Shown here piece by piece: positions 44,183 through 51,516 of a stretch of DNA of 64,000 nucleotides; within the stretch, counting starts at the first letter, position 1; the number at the start of each line of letters is the position of its first letter. The notes below the pieces were generated by a model. That model was not told the origin of the DNA. It searched no databases and saw nothing but the letters and a program-made list of their open reading frames with translations. Made by a program: the position numbers and the translations under genes. The DNA is from Streptomyces violens (lineage in GTDB: Bacteria > Actinomycetota > Actinomycetes > Streptomycetales > Streptomycetaceae), in NCBI RefSeq assembly GCF_000717745.1, contig NZ_JOBH01000007.1, forward strand, positions 279,612-343,611, read 5' to 3'.

Positions 44183-45282
44183 GCCAGCTCCTCCACGGGG
44201 ATGCGGCGGAAGGTGATCGTCGAGTAGGCGCTGAAGTCGCCGGTTTCGTAGAGCAGTCCGACGGTGTCGGGGTCGGTCCGTACGAGGTCGGAGTAGGCGG
44301 CCGGGAGGCCGCTGACGGTGTGTGCGTCCTGCCAGGTCAGGCCGTGGTCGCGGCTGGCGCGTACGGTCATCAGGGCGCGGGACTCGCGGTCGGCGGGGGC
44401 GGAGAAGAGCAGTACGTCCGGGGTGCCGAGGTGGAGCACGCTGCCCTGGACGACCGGCGCGGCGAGGCCGGCCTGGGAGCGGAAGGGCTTTTCCAGGCGG
44501 GCGCCGCCGTCGGCGGAGTAGGCGTCGACGCGGGTGCCGGGCGCGTCGGAGTCGTTGCGGGCATTGAAGTAGAGGCGGCCGCCGGGGAGTTCGGCGGCGG
44601 TGGTCTCGTTGGTGTTGATGTAGCCGTTGGGGTTGGAGTCGGTGTAGCCGATCCGCCAGGTCGCGCCGGAGTCGTCGCTGAGGAGGGCGTGCCCGCCGTC
44701 GTAGCGGCCCTCGCTCCCGGTGTCGCCGGGGACGGTGGGGGCGATCGAGTGGTTGGCGGGGACGACGAGCCGGCCGGCGTACGGTCCGTCGCGGAGCTGG
44801 AGGGCGTGGCCGGGGGTGGTGGCGTACCACCGCCAGTTCGCGCGTTTGGTCTGTGAGGTGATCTCGCGGGGCGCGCTCCAGGTCAGGCCGTCGTCGTCAC
44901 TGTGCTGGATCCAGACGCGGCGGCCGTCGGCGGCGGAGACCTCGCCGCGCCGGATGGCGCGTTCGGTGGCGGTGCCCGCGTTGCGTACGTGGACCACCAC
45001 CGTGCGGCCGGCGTGCGGGCCGCTGTGCAGGACCACGGGGGCCGGGTTGCCGGCCGTGCCGGTGCCGTTGCGGTCGACGACGGTCAGCGGGCCCCAGGTA
45101 CGGCCACCGTCGGTGGAGCGCCGCAGGACCAGGTCGATGTCGCCGGTGTCGGACGCCGAGGCAACGCGGCCCTCGGCGAAGGCCAGCAGGGTGCCGGCCC
45201 GGGTCACGACCGCGGCCGGGATGCGGTAACTGGCGTAGCCGCCGGTCCCGGCGCGGAAGGGTTGCGAGGTCTCGTACGCCAC
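44179..45282 (-). CDS. Cytosolic exo-sialidase (neuraminidase, GH33-like)
   Basis: A 367-aa six-bladed beta-propeller enzyme. The RIP motif is at residues 20-22 (ASYRIPAAV), and four Asp boxes follow (STDGGRTW, SDDDGLTW, SDDSGATW, SRDHGLTW). Conserved acids and Arg residues of the sialidase site can be proposed (FAEGRVAS, DTGDIDLVLRRS, YDGGHALLSDD), and LPAAYSDL near the end suits the catalytic Tyr segment. No signal peptide, so it should act inside the cell on imported sialosides. GTG at 45282 with AGGGG 6-7 nt upstream. First gene of a four-gene operon in which all junctions overlap by 4 nt. A palindrome at 45306-45324 lies 24 nt before the start. Confidence 0.88.
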   Translation of the reverse strand: MAYETSQPFRAGTGGYASYRIPAAVVTRAGTLLAFAEGRVASASDTGDIDLVLRRSTDGGRTWGPLTVVDRNGTGTAGNPAPVVLHSGPHAGRTVVVHVRNAGTATERAIRRGEVSAADGRRVWIQHSDDDGLTWSAPREITSQTKRANWRWYATTPGHALQLRDGPYAGRLVVPANHSIAPTVPGDTGSEGRYDGGHALLSDDSGATWRIGYTDSNPNGYINTNETTAAELPGGRLYFNARNDSDAPGTRVDAYSADGGARLEKPFRSQAGLAAPVVQGSVLHLGTPDVLLFSAPADRESRALMTVRASRDHGLTWQDAHTVSGLPAAYSDLVRTDPDTVGLLYETGDFSAYSTITFRRIPVEELA

Positions 45283-45305
45283 GGGCAGCCCCTAACGACC
45301 AGACG

Positions 45306-45324
45306 TAGGACGTCCCTTGTCCTG
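45306..45324. promoter_or_regulatory. Operator of the sialidase-ABC operon
   Basis: TAGGACGT-CCC-TTGTCCTG: an imperfect palindrome (core TAGGAC and TGTCCT) matching the perfect one at 46319-46337; both are preceded by CCAGAC. Consensus TAGGACRTCCCWTGTCCTR. It lies just before the sialidase start. Confidence 0.75.
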
Positions 45325-45532
45325 CGGCGACCATAGGGAGCGCCCAACGGGGCGTCAAGGCACCCGACATGACCCGTGTCGCCCGCCTCGCGCGAATGCC
45401 ACAGGCGGCGGAACTGTGGGTGAACTGCGGCTGTACGCAAGGGGTACGGGCGCGGCGGGCTTCCGGGAGACCGCCACCCTCTGGCCCGTTACCCGTCCGC
45501 CCCGCCAGCCGTCACGGCCGCCTCGCCGTCCG

Positions 45533-46222
45533 TCACGCGAGGCTCTTCAGCCGCTCCCGGATGCCGTCGAAGTGCCGGTGCATCGCCTCGACCGCGCGGT
45601 CGCCGTCGCCCGCCTCCAGCGCGGTGACGATCTCCGCGTGCTGACGCCAGGTCACCTCCGGGTCGCTGCTACTGTCGTCCAGGTCCTTGCGGACCCGGCG
45701 CAGCGCGTCCCAGAAGGCGTCCAGTACCTCGCTGAGCAGGTGGTTGCCGAGCGAGCGGTACAGCGCGAGGTGGAAGGCGCGGTCGGTGCCGCTCTCCACC
45801 CGGCCGGCCGCCGCCTCCTTCTCCATCCGGTCGACCAGACCGCGCAGTACGGTCAGGTCCTCCGGCGGCAGGCTGCGCGCGACCGACCCGACGAGCCCGG
45901 CCTCCAGCGCCTCGCGGACCTCCATCAGCTCGTACAGGCTGGCCTCGCCCTGGTGGTGGCGGACCGCGGCCCGGAAGGCGACGCCCTCCACGAAGGGGTC
46001 GAGGGTCAGCTTGCCGACGTAGGTGCCGAAGCCGTGCCGGATCTCGACGATGCGCATGGCCTGCAGCGCCTTGAGCGCCTCGCGGACGGAGTTGCGGCTG
46101 ACGTCGAGCAGCTCGACCAGCTCGGCCTCGGTGGGCAGGGGGTCGCCGGGCACCAGCTTCCGCCGCAGGATGAGCTGCTTGATCTGCGCCTGGACGTCCT
46201 CGGACATCGTGCCGCGCGCCAT
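45533..46222 (-). CDS. GntR/FadR-subfamily regulator of the sialic-acid module
   Basis: A 229-aa regulator. The N-terminal winged helix is clear (IKQLILRRKLVPGDPLPTEAELVELLDVSRNSVREALKALQAMRIVEIRHGFGTYVG), followed by the all-helical FCD ligand domain (LYELMEVREALEAGLVGSVARSL, FHLALYRSLGNHLLSEVLDAFW, WRQHAEIVTALEAGDGDRAVEAMHRHFDGI) with metal-binding Asp/His residues typical of FadR_C. ATG with GAGAGG 7 nt upstream. It sits between the two operons and divergent from the lyase gene; twin palindromes before both operons are its likely targets, with sialic acid or a metabolite as inducer. Confidence 0.92.
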   Translation of the reverse strand: MARGTMSEDVQAQIKQLILRRKLVPGDPLPTEAELVELLDVSRNSVREALKALQAMRIVEIRHGFGTYVGKLTLDPFVEGVAFRAAVRHHQGEASLYELMEVREALEAGLVGSVARSLPPEDLTVLRGLVDRMEKEAAAGRVESGTDRAFHLALYRSLGNHLLSEVLDAFWDALRRVRKDLDDSSSDPEVTWRQHAEIVTALEAGDGDRAVEAMHRHFDGIRERLKSLA

Positions 46223-46318
46223 GTGTCTGCCTCTCCGTCTCGCCGGGGTGAATCCGGATGATCCGGCCGGCGACCTCTTGACCGACCGCTCCGGGCCGGG
46301 TCTATTGTGACCCAGACA

Positions 46319-46337
46319 TAGGACATCCCATGTCCTA
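46319..46337. promoter_or_regulatory. Operator of the lyase-NanT operon
   Basis: TAGGACAT-CCC-ATGTCCTA: perfect 8-bp arms around CCC, 29 nt before the lyase start and 97 nt from the divergent regulator start. Same sequence pattern as 45306-45324. Confidence 0.8.
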
Positions 46338-46366
46338 CATCCGACCTCTGGCCGCTGGAGCCCGTC

Positions 46367-47326
46367 ATGGCACTGCCCACCCCGCTGACCGGCGTCGTCC
46401 CGCCGGTCTGCACTCCTCTCGACCCGCACGGCGAGGTCGACACCGGCTCGCTCGGGCGGCTGGTGGAGCACCTGGTCGGCGGCGGGGTGCACGGCCTCTT
46501 CGCGCTCGGCTCCACCAGCGAGGTCGCCTACCTCACGGACGCGCAGCGGGCCACCGCGCTGGAGGCCGTGATCAAGGCGGCGGACGGCCGGGTGCCGGTG
46601 CTGGCGGGCGTCATCGACACCACCACCGCCCGGGTGCTCGACCAGGCACGCACCGCGCGGAAGCTGGGCGCCGACGCGCTCGTGGCCACCGCGCCCTTCT
46701 ACACCCGTACGCACCCGAAGGAGATCGCCGGGCACTTCCGCGCGATCCGGGCCGCCGTCGACCTGCCGCTCTTCGCGTACGACATCCCGGTCTCGGTGCA
46801 CAGCAAGCTCAGCCCCGGGCTGGTGCGGGAGCTGGCCGCGGACGGCACGCTGGCCGGGCTCAAGGACAGCAGCGGCGACGAGGGCGGGCTGCGCCGGCTC
46901 CTCGTCGAGCTGGGCGGCAGGGACGGCCGGCGCACCGGCCCCGCGCCGGACTTCGCGGTCCTCACCGGCTCCGAGCTGACCGTGGACGCCGCGCTGCTCG
47001 CCGGTGTGGACGGCGTGGTCCCGGGCATCGGCAATGTCGACCCGGCCGCGTACGTCCGGCTGTACGCCGCCTGCCGCGCGGGCGACTGGGCGGGCGCCGC
47101 GGCCGAGCAGGAGCGGCTGGTCGCGCTCTTCGGCATGGTCGACGCGGGCCCGGAGGCGGAGATGGGCCGCAGCTCCTCGGCGCTGGGCTCCTTCAAGGCC
47201 GCGCTGCACCTGCTCGGCGTCATCGCCCACCCGGCCACCGCGGCACCGCAGCTCCCGCTGGGCCCGGAGTCCGTGGCCGAGGTCGCCCGGCACCTGTCCG
47301 CGGCGGGCCTGGAGCCGGTCCGTTGA
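46367..47326 (+). CDS. N-acetylneuraminate lyase-like aldolase (DapA/NanA family)
   Basis: A 319-aa class I aldolase. The Schiff-base Lys166 (LAGLKDSSGD) and the catalytic Tyr138 (FAYDIPV) are present, positions nearly equal to those of E. coli NanA (Tyr137, Lys165). The substrate-binding loop reads GSTSEVAYL (48-56) where NanA has GSTGE and DapA has GTTGE. Next to a NanT-type transporter and a sialidase, cleavage of N-acetylneuraminate to pyruvate and N-acetylmannosamine is the best call; another 2-keto-3-deoxy acid is possible. ATG with GGAG 6 nt upstream. nanE, nanK and nagAB are not in the window, so the mannosamine must be processed by genes elsewhere. Confidence 0.85.
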   Translation: MALPTPLTGVVPPVCTPLDPHGEVDTGSLGRLVEHLVGGGVHGLFALGSTSEVAYLTDAQRATALEAVIKAADGRVPVLAGVIDTTTARVLDQARTARKLGADALVATAPFYTRTHPKEIAGHFRAIRAAVDLPLFAYDIPVSVHSKLSPGLVRELAADGTLAGLKDSSGDEGGLRRLLVELGGRDGRRTGPAPDFAVLTGSELTVDAALLAGVDGVVPGIGNVDPAAYVRLYAACRAGDWAGAAAEQERLVALFGMVDAGPEAEMGRSSSALGSFKAALHLLGVIAHPATAAPQLPLGPESVAEVARHLSAAGLEPVR

Positions 47327-48810
47327 CCGGCACCGCGCGCCCGGCGCGCAAGGCCGCCCTCCCCTGGTACCGGGAGGTGAGCCCGACCCAGTGGAAGTCG
47401 TTCTTCGCCGCCTGGATCGGCTACGTCCTCGACGGCTTCGATTTCGTACTGATCACCCTGGTTCTGACGGAGATCAGCGCCGAGTTCGAGCTGAGCACGG
47501 TGCAGGGCGCGAGCCTGATCTCGGGCGCGTTCATCACCCGCTGGCTCGGCGGCGCGGTCCTCGGCGCGCTCGGCGACCGCTTCGGCCGCAAGGCGTCGAT
47601 GGTGGCGAGCATCCTGCTGTACTCCCTCGGCACCTTCGCCTGCGGCTTCGCCTGGGACTTCACCAGCCTCTTCGTGGCCCGGCTGCTGATCGGCATGGGC
47701 ATGGCCGGCGAGTACAGCGCCAGCGCCACGTATGTGCTGGAGAGCTGGCCGGCCCGGGTCCGCGGCCGGGCCAGCGGCTTCCTGATCTCCGGCTTCTCGA
47801 TGGGCTCGGTGCTGGCCGCCGAGTGCTACAAGTGGGTCGTGCCCGCGCTCGGCTGGCGCTGGATGTTCTACATCGGCCTGCTGCCGATCGTGGTCGCGCT
47901 GTGGGTGCGGCGAGCACTGCCGGAGGCCGAGGAGTGGAGCGCGACGGTCGCCGAGCGGGAGACGCGCCCCAATCCCTTCCGGCCACTGTTCGCCACCCCG
48001 ATGCGCGCGGTGGTCAACACCGTGCTGACGGTCGTCGCGACGCTCGCCCTCTTCGGCGTCTTCACGCCGGTCGGCGCGGGCGCCGTCCCGGTCCTCTCCG
48101 TCCTCTCCGGCGTCGCCCTGGCCGCGCTCGCCGTCCAGCTCGGCGGCCGCCGCGGCTGGCTGCTGTACCTCGCGCTGATCGTGACGGTCTTCGTCGCCTT
48201 CCTGTACACCTGGCCGATCCAGGCGCTGCTGCCGACGTATCTGAAGACCGAGCTGCACTACTCCCCCGGCCAGGTCACGAACGTCCTGTTCTTCGCCGGC
48301 TTCGGCACCATGGCCGGCTGCTGGCTGGCGGGCTTCGTCGGCGACTGGATCGGCGCGCAGAAGGCGTACGCGTTCACCCTGCTCGCCTCGCTGGTCTTCG
48401 TCTTCCCGGTCTTCGCCGCGGGCGACAGCCTGCTGGTCCTCGGCGTCCTGCTCTTCGTCCTGCAGGCCCTCAGCTTCGGCATCTCCGGGCTGCTGCCGCG
48501 GTACATCGGCGGCCACTTCCCCACCGAGAGCCGGGCCGCGAGCCTGGGCTTCACGTACAACGTGGGGGCGCTGGGCGGCGCGGTGGCGCCGGTACTGGGC
48601 GCGAGCCTGGCCGAGGGCCGGTCGCTGGGCAGCTCGCTGGCGCTGCTCACCTTCGCCGGTACCGTCCTGGTCGTGCTGCTGGTCGGCTTCGACGTGCCGG
48701 CCCGGCTGAACCGGCTGCTCGACCCGGACGCGCCCCGCGACCACCTGGCCGCCGAGCAGTCCGCGGTGGCGGGCGCGGGGCCGGCCGCGCGCGTGCAGCA
48801 GGAGGCGTAG
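47323..48810 (+). CDS. nanT: Sialic-acid MFS transporter, NanT-like
   Basis: A 495-aa MFS permease resembling E. coli NanT over nearly its whole length: PWYREVSPTQWKSFFAAWIGYVLDGFDFVLITLVLTEI, FITRWLGGAVLGALGDRFGRK, YVLESWPARVRGRASGFLISGFSMG, YTWPIQALLPTYLKTELHYSPGQVTNVLFFAGFG, LGFTYNVGALGGAVAP. It has the extra two membrane segments in the centre known for NanT. It should import sialic acid with protons. The start is TTG at 47323, overlapping the lyase stop (TTGA), with GGAG 8 nt upstream. Confidence 0.93.
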   Translation: MTGTARPARKAALPWYREVSPTQWKSFFAAWIGYVLDGFDFVLITLVLTEISAEFELSTVQGASLISGAFITRWLGGAVLGALGDRFGRKASMVASILLYSLGTFACGFAWDFTSLFVARLLIGMGMAGEYSASATYVLESWPARVRGRASGFLISGFSMGSVLAAECYKWVVPALGWRWMFYIGLLPIVVALWVRRALPEAEEWSATVAERETRPNPFRPLFATPMRAVVNTVLTVVATLALFGVFTPVGAGAVPVLSVLSGVALAALAVQLGGRRGWLLYLALIVTVFVAFLYTWPIQALLPTYLKTELHYSPGQVTNVLFFAGFGTMAGCWLAGFVGDWIGAQKAYAFTLLASLVFVFPVFAAGDSLLVLGVLLFVLQALSFGISGLLPRYIGGHFPTESRAASLGFTYNVGALGGAVAPVLGASLAEGRSLGSSLALLTFAGTVLVVLLVGFDVPARLNRLLDPDAPRDHLAAEQSAVAGAGPAARVQQEA

Positions 48811-48841
48811 GCGGTCCGCGACACCCCGCCGAACAGCCATT

Positions 48842-48853
48842 ACTCGTACGAGT
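48842..48853. promoter_or_regulatory. 12-bp perfect palindrome before an unknown gene
   Basis: ACTCGTACGAGT, 55 nt upstream of the start of the gene at 48909. Possible operator; no factor recognised. Confidence 0.35.
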
Positions 48854-48908
48854 GACGGCGTTCGAAGGACGCTCCGGCGGCGCGTGTGCCGCGGCAGGAT
48901 GCGGAGCC

Positions 48909-49559
48909 ATGGATGCCGTACGCGTCGCGCTGCTGCGCGAAGTCCTCGCCGGTACCGAATGGATCCAGGCCACCCGCCGCTTCGCCGGGTCGCTGCGCGC
49001 GTCCGTGGCGCCGCACGGCGGCGGGCTGCTGCTGGTCGGCAGCGCGGAGTACGAACCGTGGCACCTGGCGGCGCACCTCGACGACGAGGCCGCGTGGTCG
49101 GGTCTGCCGGAGCTCTCCCCGACGCTGGTGCGGCACCGCGTCCCGCTGGGCGTCCCGGCGCACCTCTCGGTGGGCCTCGGGCGGTTGGAGACGGCGCGGC
49201 GGGGCGAGACGCTGCTGGTCGTGGCGCCGGACGCGCCGGGGGCCGGGCTGCTGGAGCGGGTGCACGACGCCCGGCGGAACGGCGCGACGGTGCTGGCGCT
49301 GGACGCGGGCGACCGGGATCTGGGGGCGCTGGCGCACGATGCGCTCACGGTGCCGGGGCCGACGGGGCCGGCGGAGGTTCCGGTGCCCGAGCCGCCCGGG
49401 GCCGGCGCCGCCGACCTGGACCTTGACACCGTCCAGCACCTGGTCAGCGCGGCGGCGGGCGAGAACAGCCTGCCCGCGCCGCGCCGCCACCGCCGCTTCC
49501 GCGACCGCCTCTCCCGCCTCGCCGACCAGCTCACGGCGCCCCCGCCGCCGCGCTGGTGA
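48909..49559 (+). CDS. Hypothetical protein, predicted nucleotide-binding-like fold
   Basis: A 216-aa protein not recognised as a named family. It alternates hydrophobic beta strands and Gly-rich turns: GGGLLLVGSAEYEPWHLAAHLDDEA, GETLLVVAPDAPGAGLLERVHDARRNGATVLALDAGD, LGALAHDALTVPG. This pattern resembles a SIS-like or Rossmann-like sugar/nucleotide domain (speculative). A C-terminal basic tail (RRHRRFRDRLSRLADQL) follows. ATG with AGGA 9 nt upstream. It lies just upstream of the Rsm22-like gene, which may have its own promoter within the 3' end region. Confidence 0.75.
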   Translation: MDAVRVALLREVLAGTEWIQATRRFAGSLRASVAPHGGGLLLVGSAEYEPWHLAAHLDDEAAWSGLPELSPTLVRHRVPLGVPAHLSVGLGRLETARRGETLLVVAPDAPGAGLLERVHDARRNGATVLALDAGDRDLGALAHDALTVPGPTGPAEVPVPEPPGAGAADLDLDTVQHLVSAAAGENSLPAPRRHRRFRDRLSRLADQLTAPPPPRW

Positions 49560-49620
49560 CGCCTGCCACGGCGGGGTGGCCGCCGGTCCCGGACGCGGCC
49601 GGACTCCCGGCACCGCCCCG

Positions 49621-49633
49621 TAGAATTGCTCGA
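49621..49633 (+). promoter_or_regulatory. Leaderless promoter of the Rsm22-like gene
   Basis: TAGAAT (49621-49626) is a very good -10 and ends 7 nt before ATG 49634; there is no ribosome site. Transcription would begin at the start codon. Confidence 0.6.
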
Positions 49634-50593
49634 ATGCACGAAGAACTGCGCGGGGCCCTGGCCGGGGTCCTCGACGGGCTGCCGCCCAAGCAGGCCGCGG
49701 CCGCCGTCGAGCGGCTGATCGCCAATTACCGCGGGCGCACGCCGACGGACGCTCCGGTGCTCAGGGACCGCGCCGACGTCGCCGCGTACGCCGCGTACAG
49801 AATGCCCGCGACGTTCGAAGCCGTACGGTCCGCGCTGGCCGCGGCCGGCGAGCGGCTGCCGGACTGGGCGCCGGCCACGCACCTCGACATCGGCGGCGGC
49901 ACGGGCGCGGCCGCCTGGGCGGCGGCCGACGTCTGGCCGGAGCTGCGCACGACCGTGCTGGACTGGGCGGAGCCGGCCCTCGCGCTCGGCCGCGAGCTGG
50001 CCGCCGGCACGCTCCCCGGCACCCGCTGGCAGCGCCAGGTGATCGGCGAGGGGCTGACCGTCCCCGAGGACACCGACCTGGTCACCGTCTCGTACGTGCT
50101 CGGCGAGCTGACCGGCGCCGACCGGGAGGCGGTCGTCACGGCGGCGGCCCGGGCACGGACGGCCGTACTGATCGAGCCCGGTACCCCGGACGGGTACGCG
50201 CGCATCCGTGCGGCCCGCGACCAGCTCGTGGCGGCGGGGCTGCGGGTCGTCGCGCCGTGCCCGCACAGCGCGGCCTGCCCGATCGTCCCGGGCGAGGACT
50301 GGTGCCATTTCGCGGCCCGGGTGAACCGCTCCTCGCTGCACCGCCAGGTGAAGGGCGGCTCGCTGCCGTACGAGGACGAGAAGTACGCGTACGTCGCGGC
50401 GACCCGCGTCGACGCCCGCCCGGCCCCGGCCCGCATCGTGCGCAAGCCGCTGCTGCGCAAGGGCCAGGTGCTGCTGGACGTGTGCACGGCGGAGGACGGC
50501 CTGCAGCGCCGTACGGTCACCAAGCGGCAGGGAGCCGTCTACCGGGCAGCGCGGGACGCCTCCTGGGGCGGCACGGTGCCGGGCGAGGAGTAG
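49634..50593 (+). CDS. Rsm22-family (ribosomal small subunit) methyltransferase-like protein
   Basis: A 319-aa SAM-dependent methyltransferase-fold protein. The motif I region is ATHLDIGGGTGAAAWAAADVWP, followed by VLDWAEPALALGRELA and LVTVSYVLGELTG. The Rsm22 hallmark CPHSAACPIVPGEDWCHFAARV (three Cys, possibly for a metal or Fe-S cluster) lies at about residues 211-232. Eukaryotic Rsm22 serves mitochondrial small-subunit assembly; the bacterial role is not established. I chose ATG 49634 because of the leaderless -10; an upstream GTG at 49556 overlapping the previous stop would add 26 low-complexity residues. Confidence 0.88.
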   Translation: MHEELRGALAGVLDGLPPKQAAAAVERLIANYRGRTPTDAPVLRDRADVAAYAAYRMPATFEAVRSALAAAGERLPDWAPATHLDIGGGTGAAAWAAADVWPELRTTVLDWAEPALALGRELAAGTLPGTRWQRQVIGEGLTVPEDTDLVTVSYVLGELTGADREAVVTAAARARTAVLIEPGTPDGYARIRAARDQLVAAGLRVVAPCPHSAACPIVPGEDWCHFAARVNRSSLHRQVKGGSLPYEDEKYAYVAATRVDARPAPARIVRKPLLRKGQVLLDVCTAEDGLQRRTVTKRQGAVYRAARDASWGGTVPGEE

Positions 50594-50698
50594 GGCGCTC
50601 GCGGGCCCCCGCCTGCGCCCCCTGTGCGCCGCCGATGCGCCCCCGTACATCGCGTCCCGTACACCCCGAATCTCCGCTCCGGTCACCCAAGGAGGAGG

Positions 50699-50737
50699 AT
50701 GGTGGCAGCATTGATCCCAGACCACCGCTCGAAGTGA
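50699..50737 (+). CDS. Possible 12-codon leader peptide before the prim-pol-like gene
   Basis: ATG at 50699 follows AAGGAGG (50689-50695) and encodes MVAALIPDHRSK before TGA, ending 8 nt before the next start. The distance between ribosome site and ATG is short (3 nt), so real translation is uncertain. Confidence 0.35.
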   Translation: MVAALIPDHRSK

Positions 50738-50745
50738 GGGGATAG

Positions 50746-51492
50746 ATGGAACGCAAGAGCAGGTTCTCCCAGTGGCTGCGCCGGCCGAGGAGCGGTTCGG
50801 ACGGCGTCGATACGGACACGGGATCATCGGCGGCCCAGGGCGGCCGCGAGGACCTGCTGCTGGCAGCGGCCGACGCGGGTTTCCCGCTGGCCCCGGCGGC
50901 GCATCCCTCCGGCTACGGCTGTTCCTGTGAGCGCATCGGCTGTCCGACGCCCGGCCGGCACCCCGTCTCGTTCGGCTGGCAGACCGTCGCCACGACCGAC
51001 CGCGAGAAGGTCACCCAGTGGCTGCGAAAACATCCGCAGGCCAATTTCGTCACCGCCACCGGCATCGCCCACGACGTGCTGGACGTGCCCCTCGAAGCGG
51101 GCCGCAGCGCACTGGCGCGGCTGGAGGACGAGGGCGTGGAGGTCGGCCCGGTCGTGCTGAGCGGCGCCGGGCCCCGCGAGGGCCGGATGCTGTTCTTCAC
51201 GGCCACCCGCGGCACCCCGGACGACGAGGACGAGTGGTGGCCCTGCGAGCTGGACTGCCACCCCGAGACCATGGACGAGCACCCGGGGCTGCGCTGGCAC
51301 TGCCGCGGCAGCTACGTCCTGCTGCCGCCCTCCCGGCTGCCCGGCGAGCAGCCCCCGGTGACCTGGCTGCGCGGCCCGGAGCGCCCGCTGCCGGACCCGC
51401 TCTCCCTCCTGGAGGCGCTGACCGACGCCTGCGCCGCGTACGCCCGCGAGGACCACGAGCACGAGTCGGCGGCCTGGCCGATCGGCCGCTGA
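50746..51492 (+). CDS. Prim-pol-like (bifunctional primase/polymerase N-terminal domain) protein
   Basis: A 248-aa protein matching the prim-pol domain found in plasmid and actinobacterial primases. After a basic N-terminus it has LLAAADAGFPLAPAAHPSGYGCSCERIGCPTPGRHP (Cys59, Cys61, Cys66, His72, the zinc-type motif) and WLRKHPQANFVTATG. In active prim-pols the next segment carries two catalytic Asp (DVD); here it reads HDVLDVPLEAG (Asp113, Pro115), so one is lost, and the later His motif is not obvious. It is thus probably a regulatory or structural relative without polymerase activity. ATG with GAGGGG about 4 nt upstream. Confidence 0.72.
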   Translation: MERKSRFSQWLRRPRSGSDGVDTDTGSSAAQGGREDLLLAAADAGFPLAPAAHPSGYGCSCERIGCPTPGRHPVSFGWQTVATTDREKVTQWLRKHPQANFVTATGIAHDVLDVPLEAGRSALARLEDEGVEVGPVVLSGAGPREGRMLFFTATRGTPDDEDEWWPCELDCHPETMDEHPGLRWHCRGSYVLLPPSRLPGEQPPVTWLRGPERPLPDPLSLLEALTDACAAYAREDHEHESAAWPIGR

Positions 51493-51516
51493 CCCGGCTG
51501 GTCCCGAAGGCGCGCC

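Noticed and set aside
49556..49633. GTG 49556 as start of the Rsm22-like gene
   Set aside because: The added 26 residues are Pro/Ala-rich without motif, and a TAGAAT -10 element sits 7 nt before ATG 49634.
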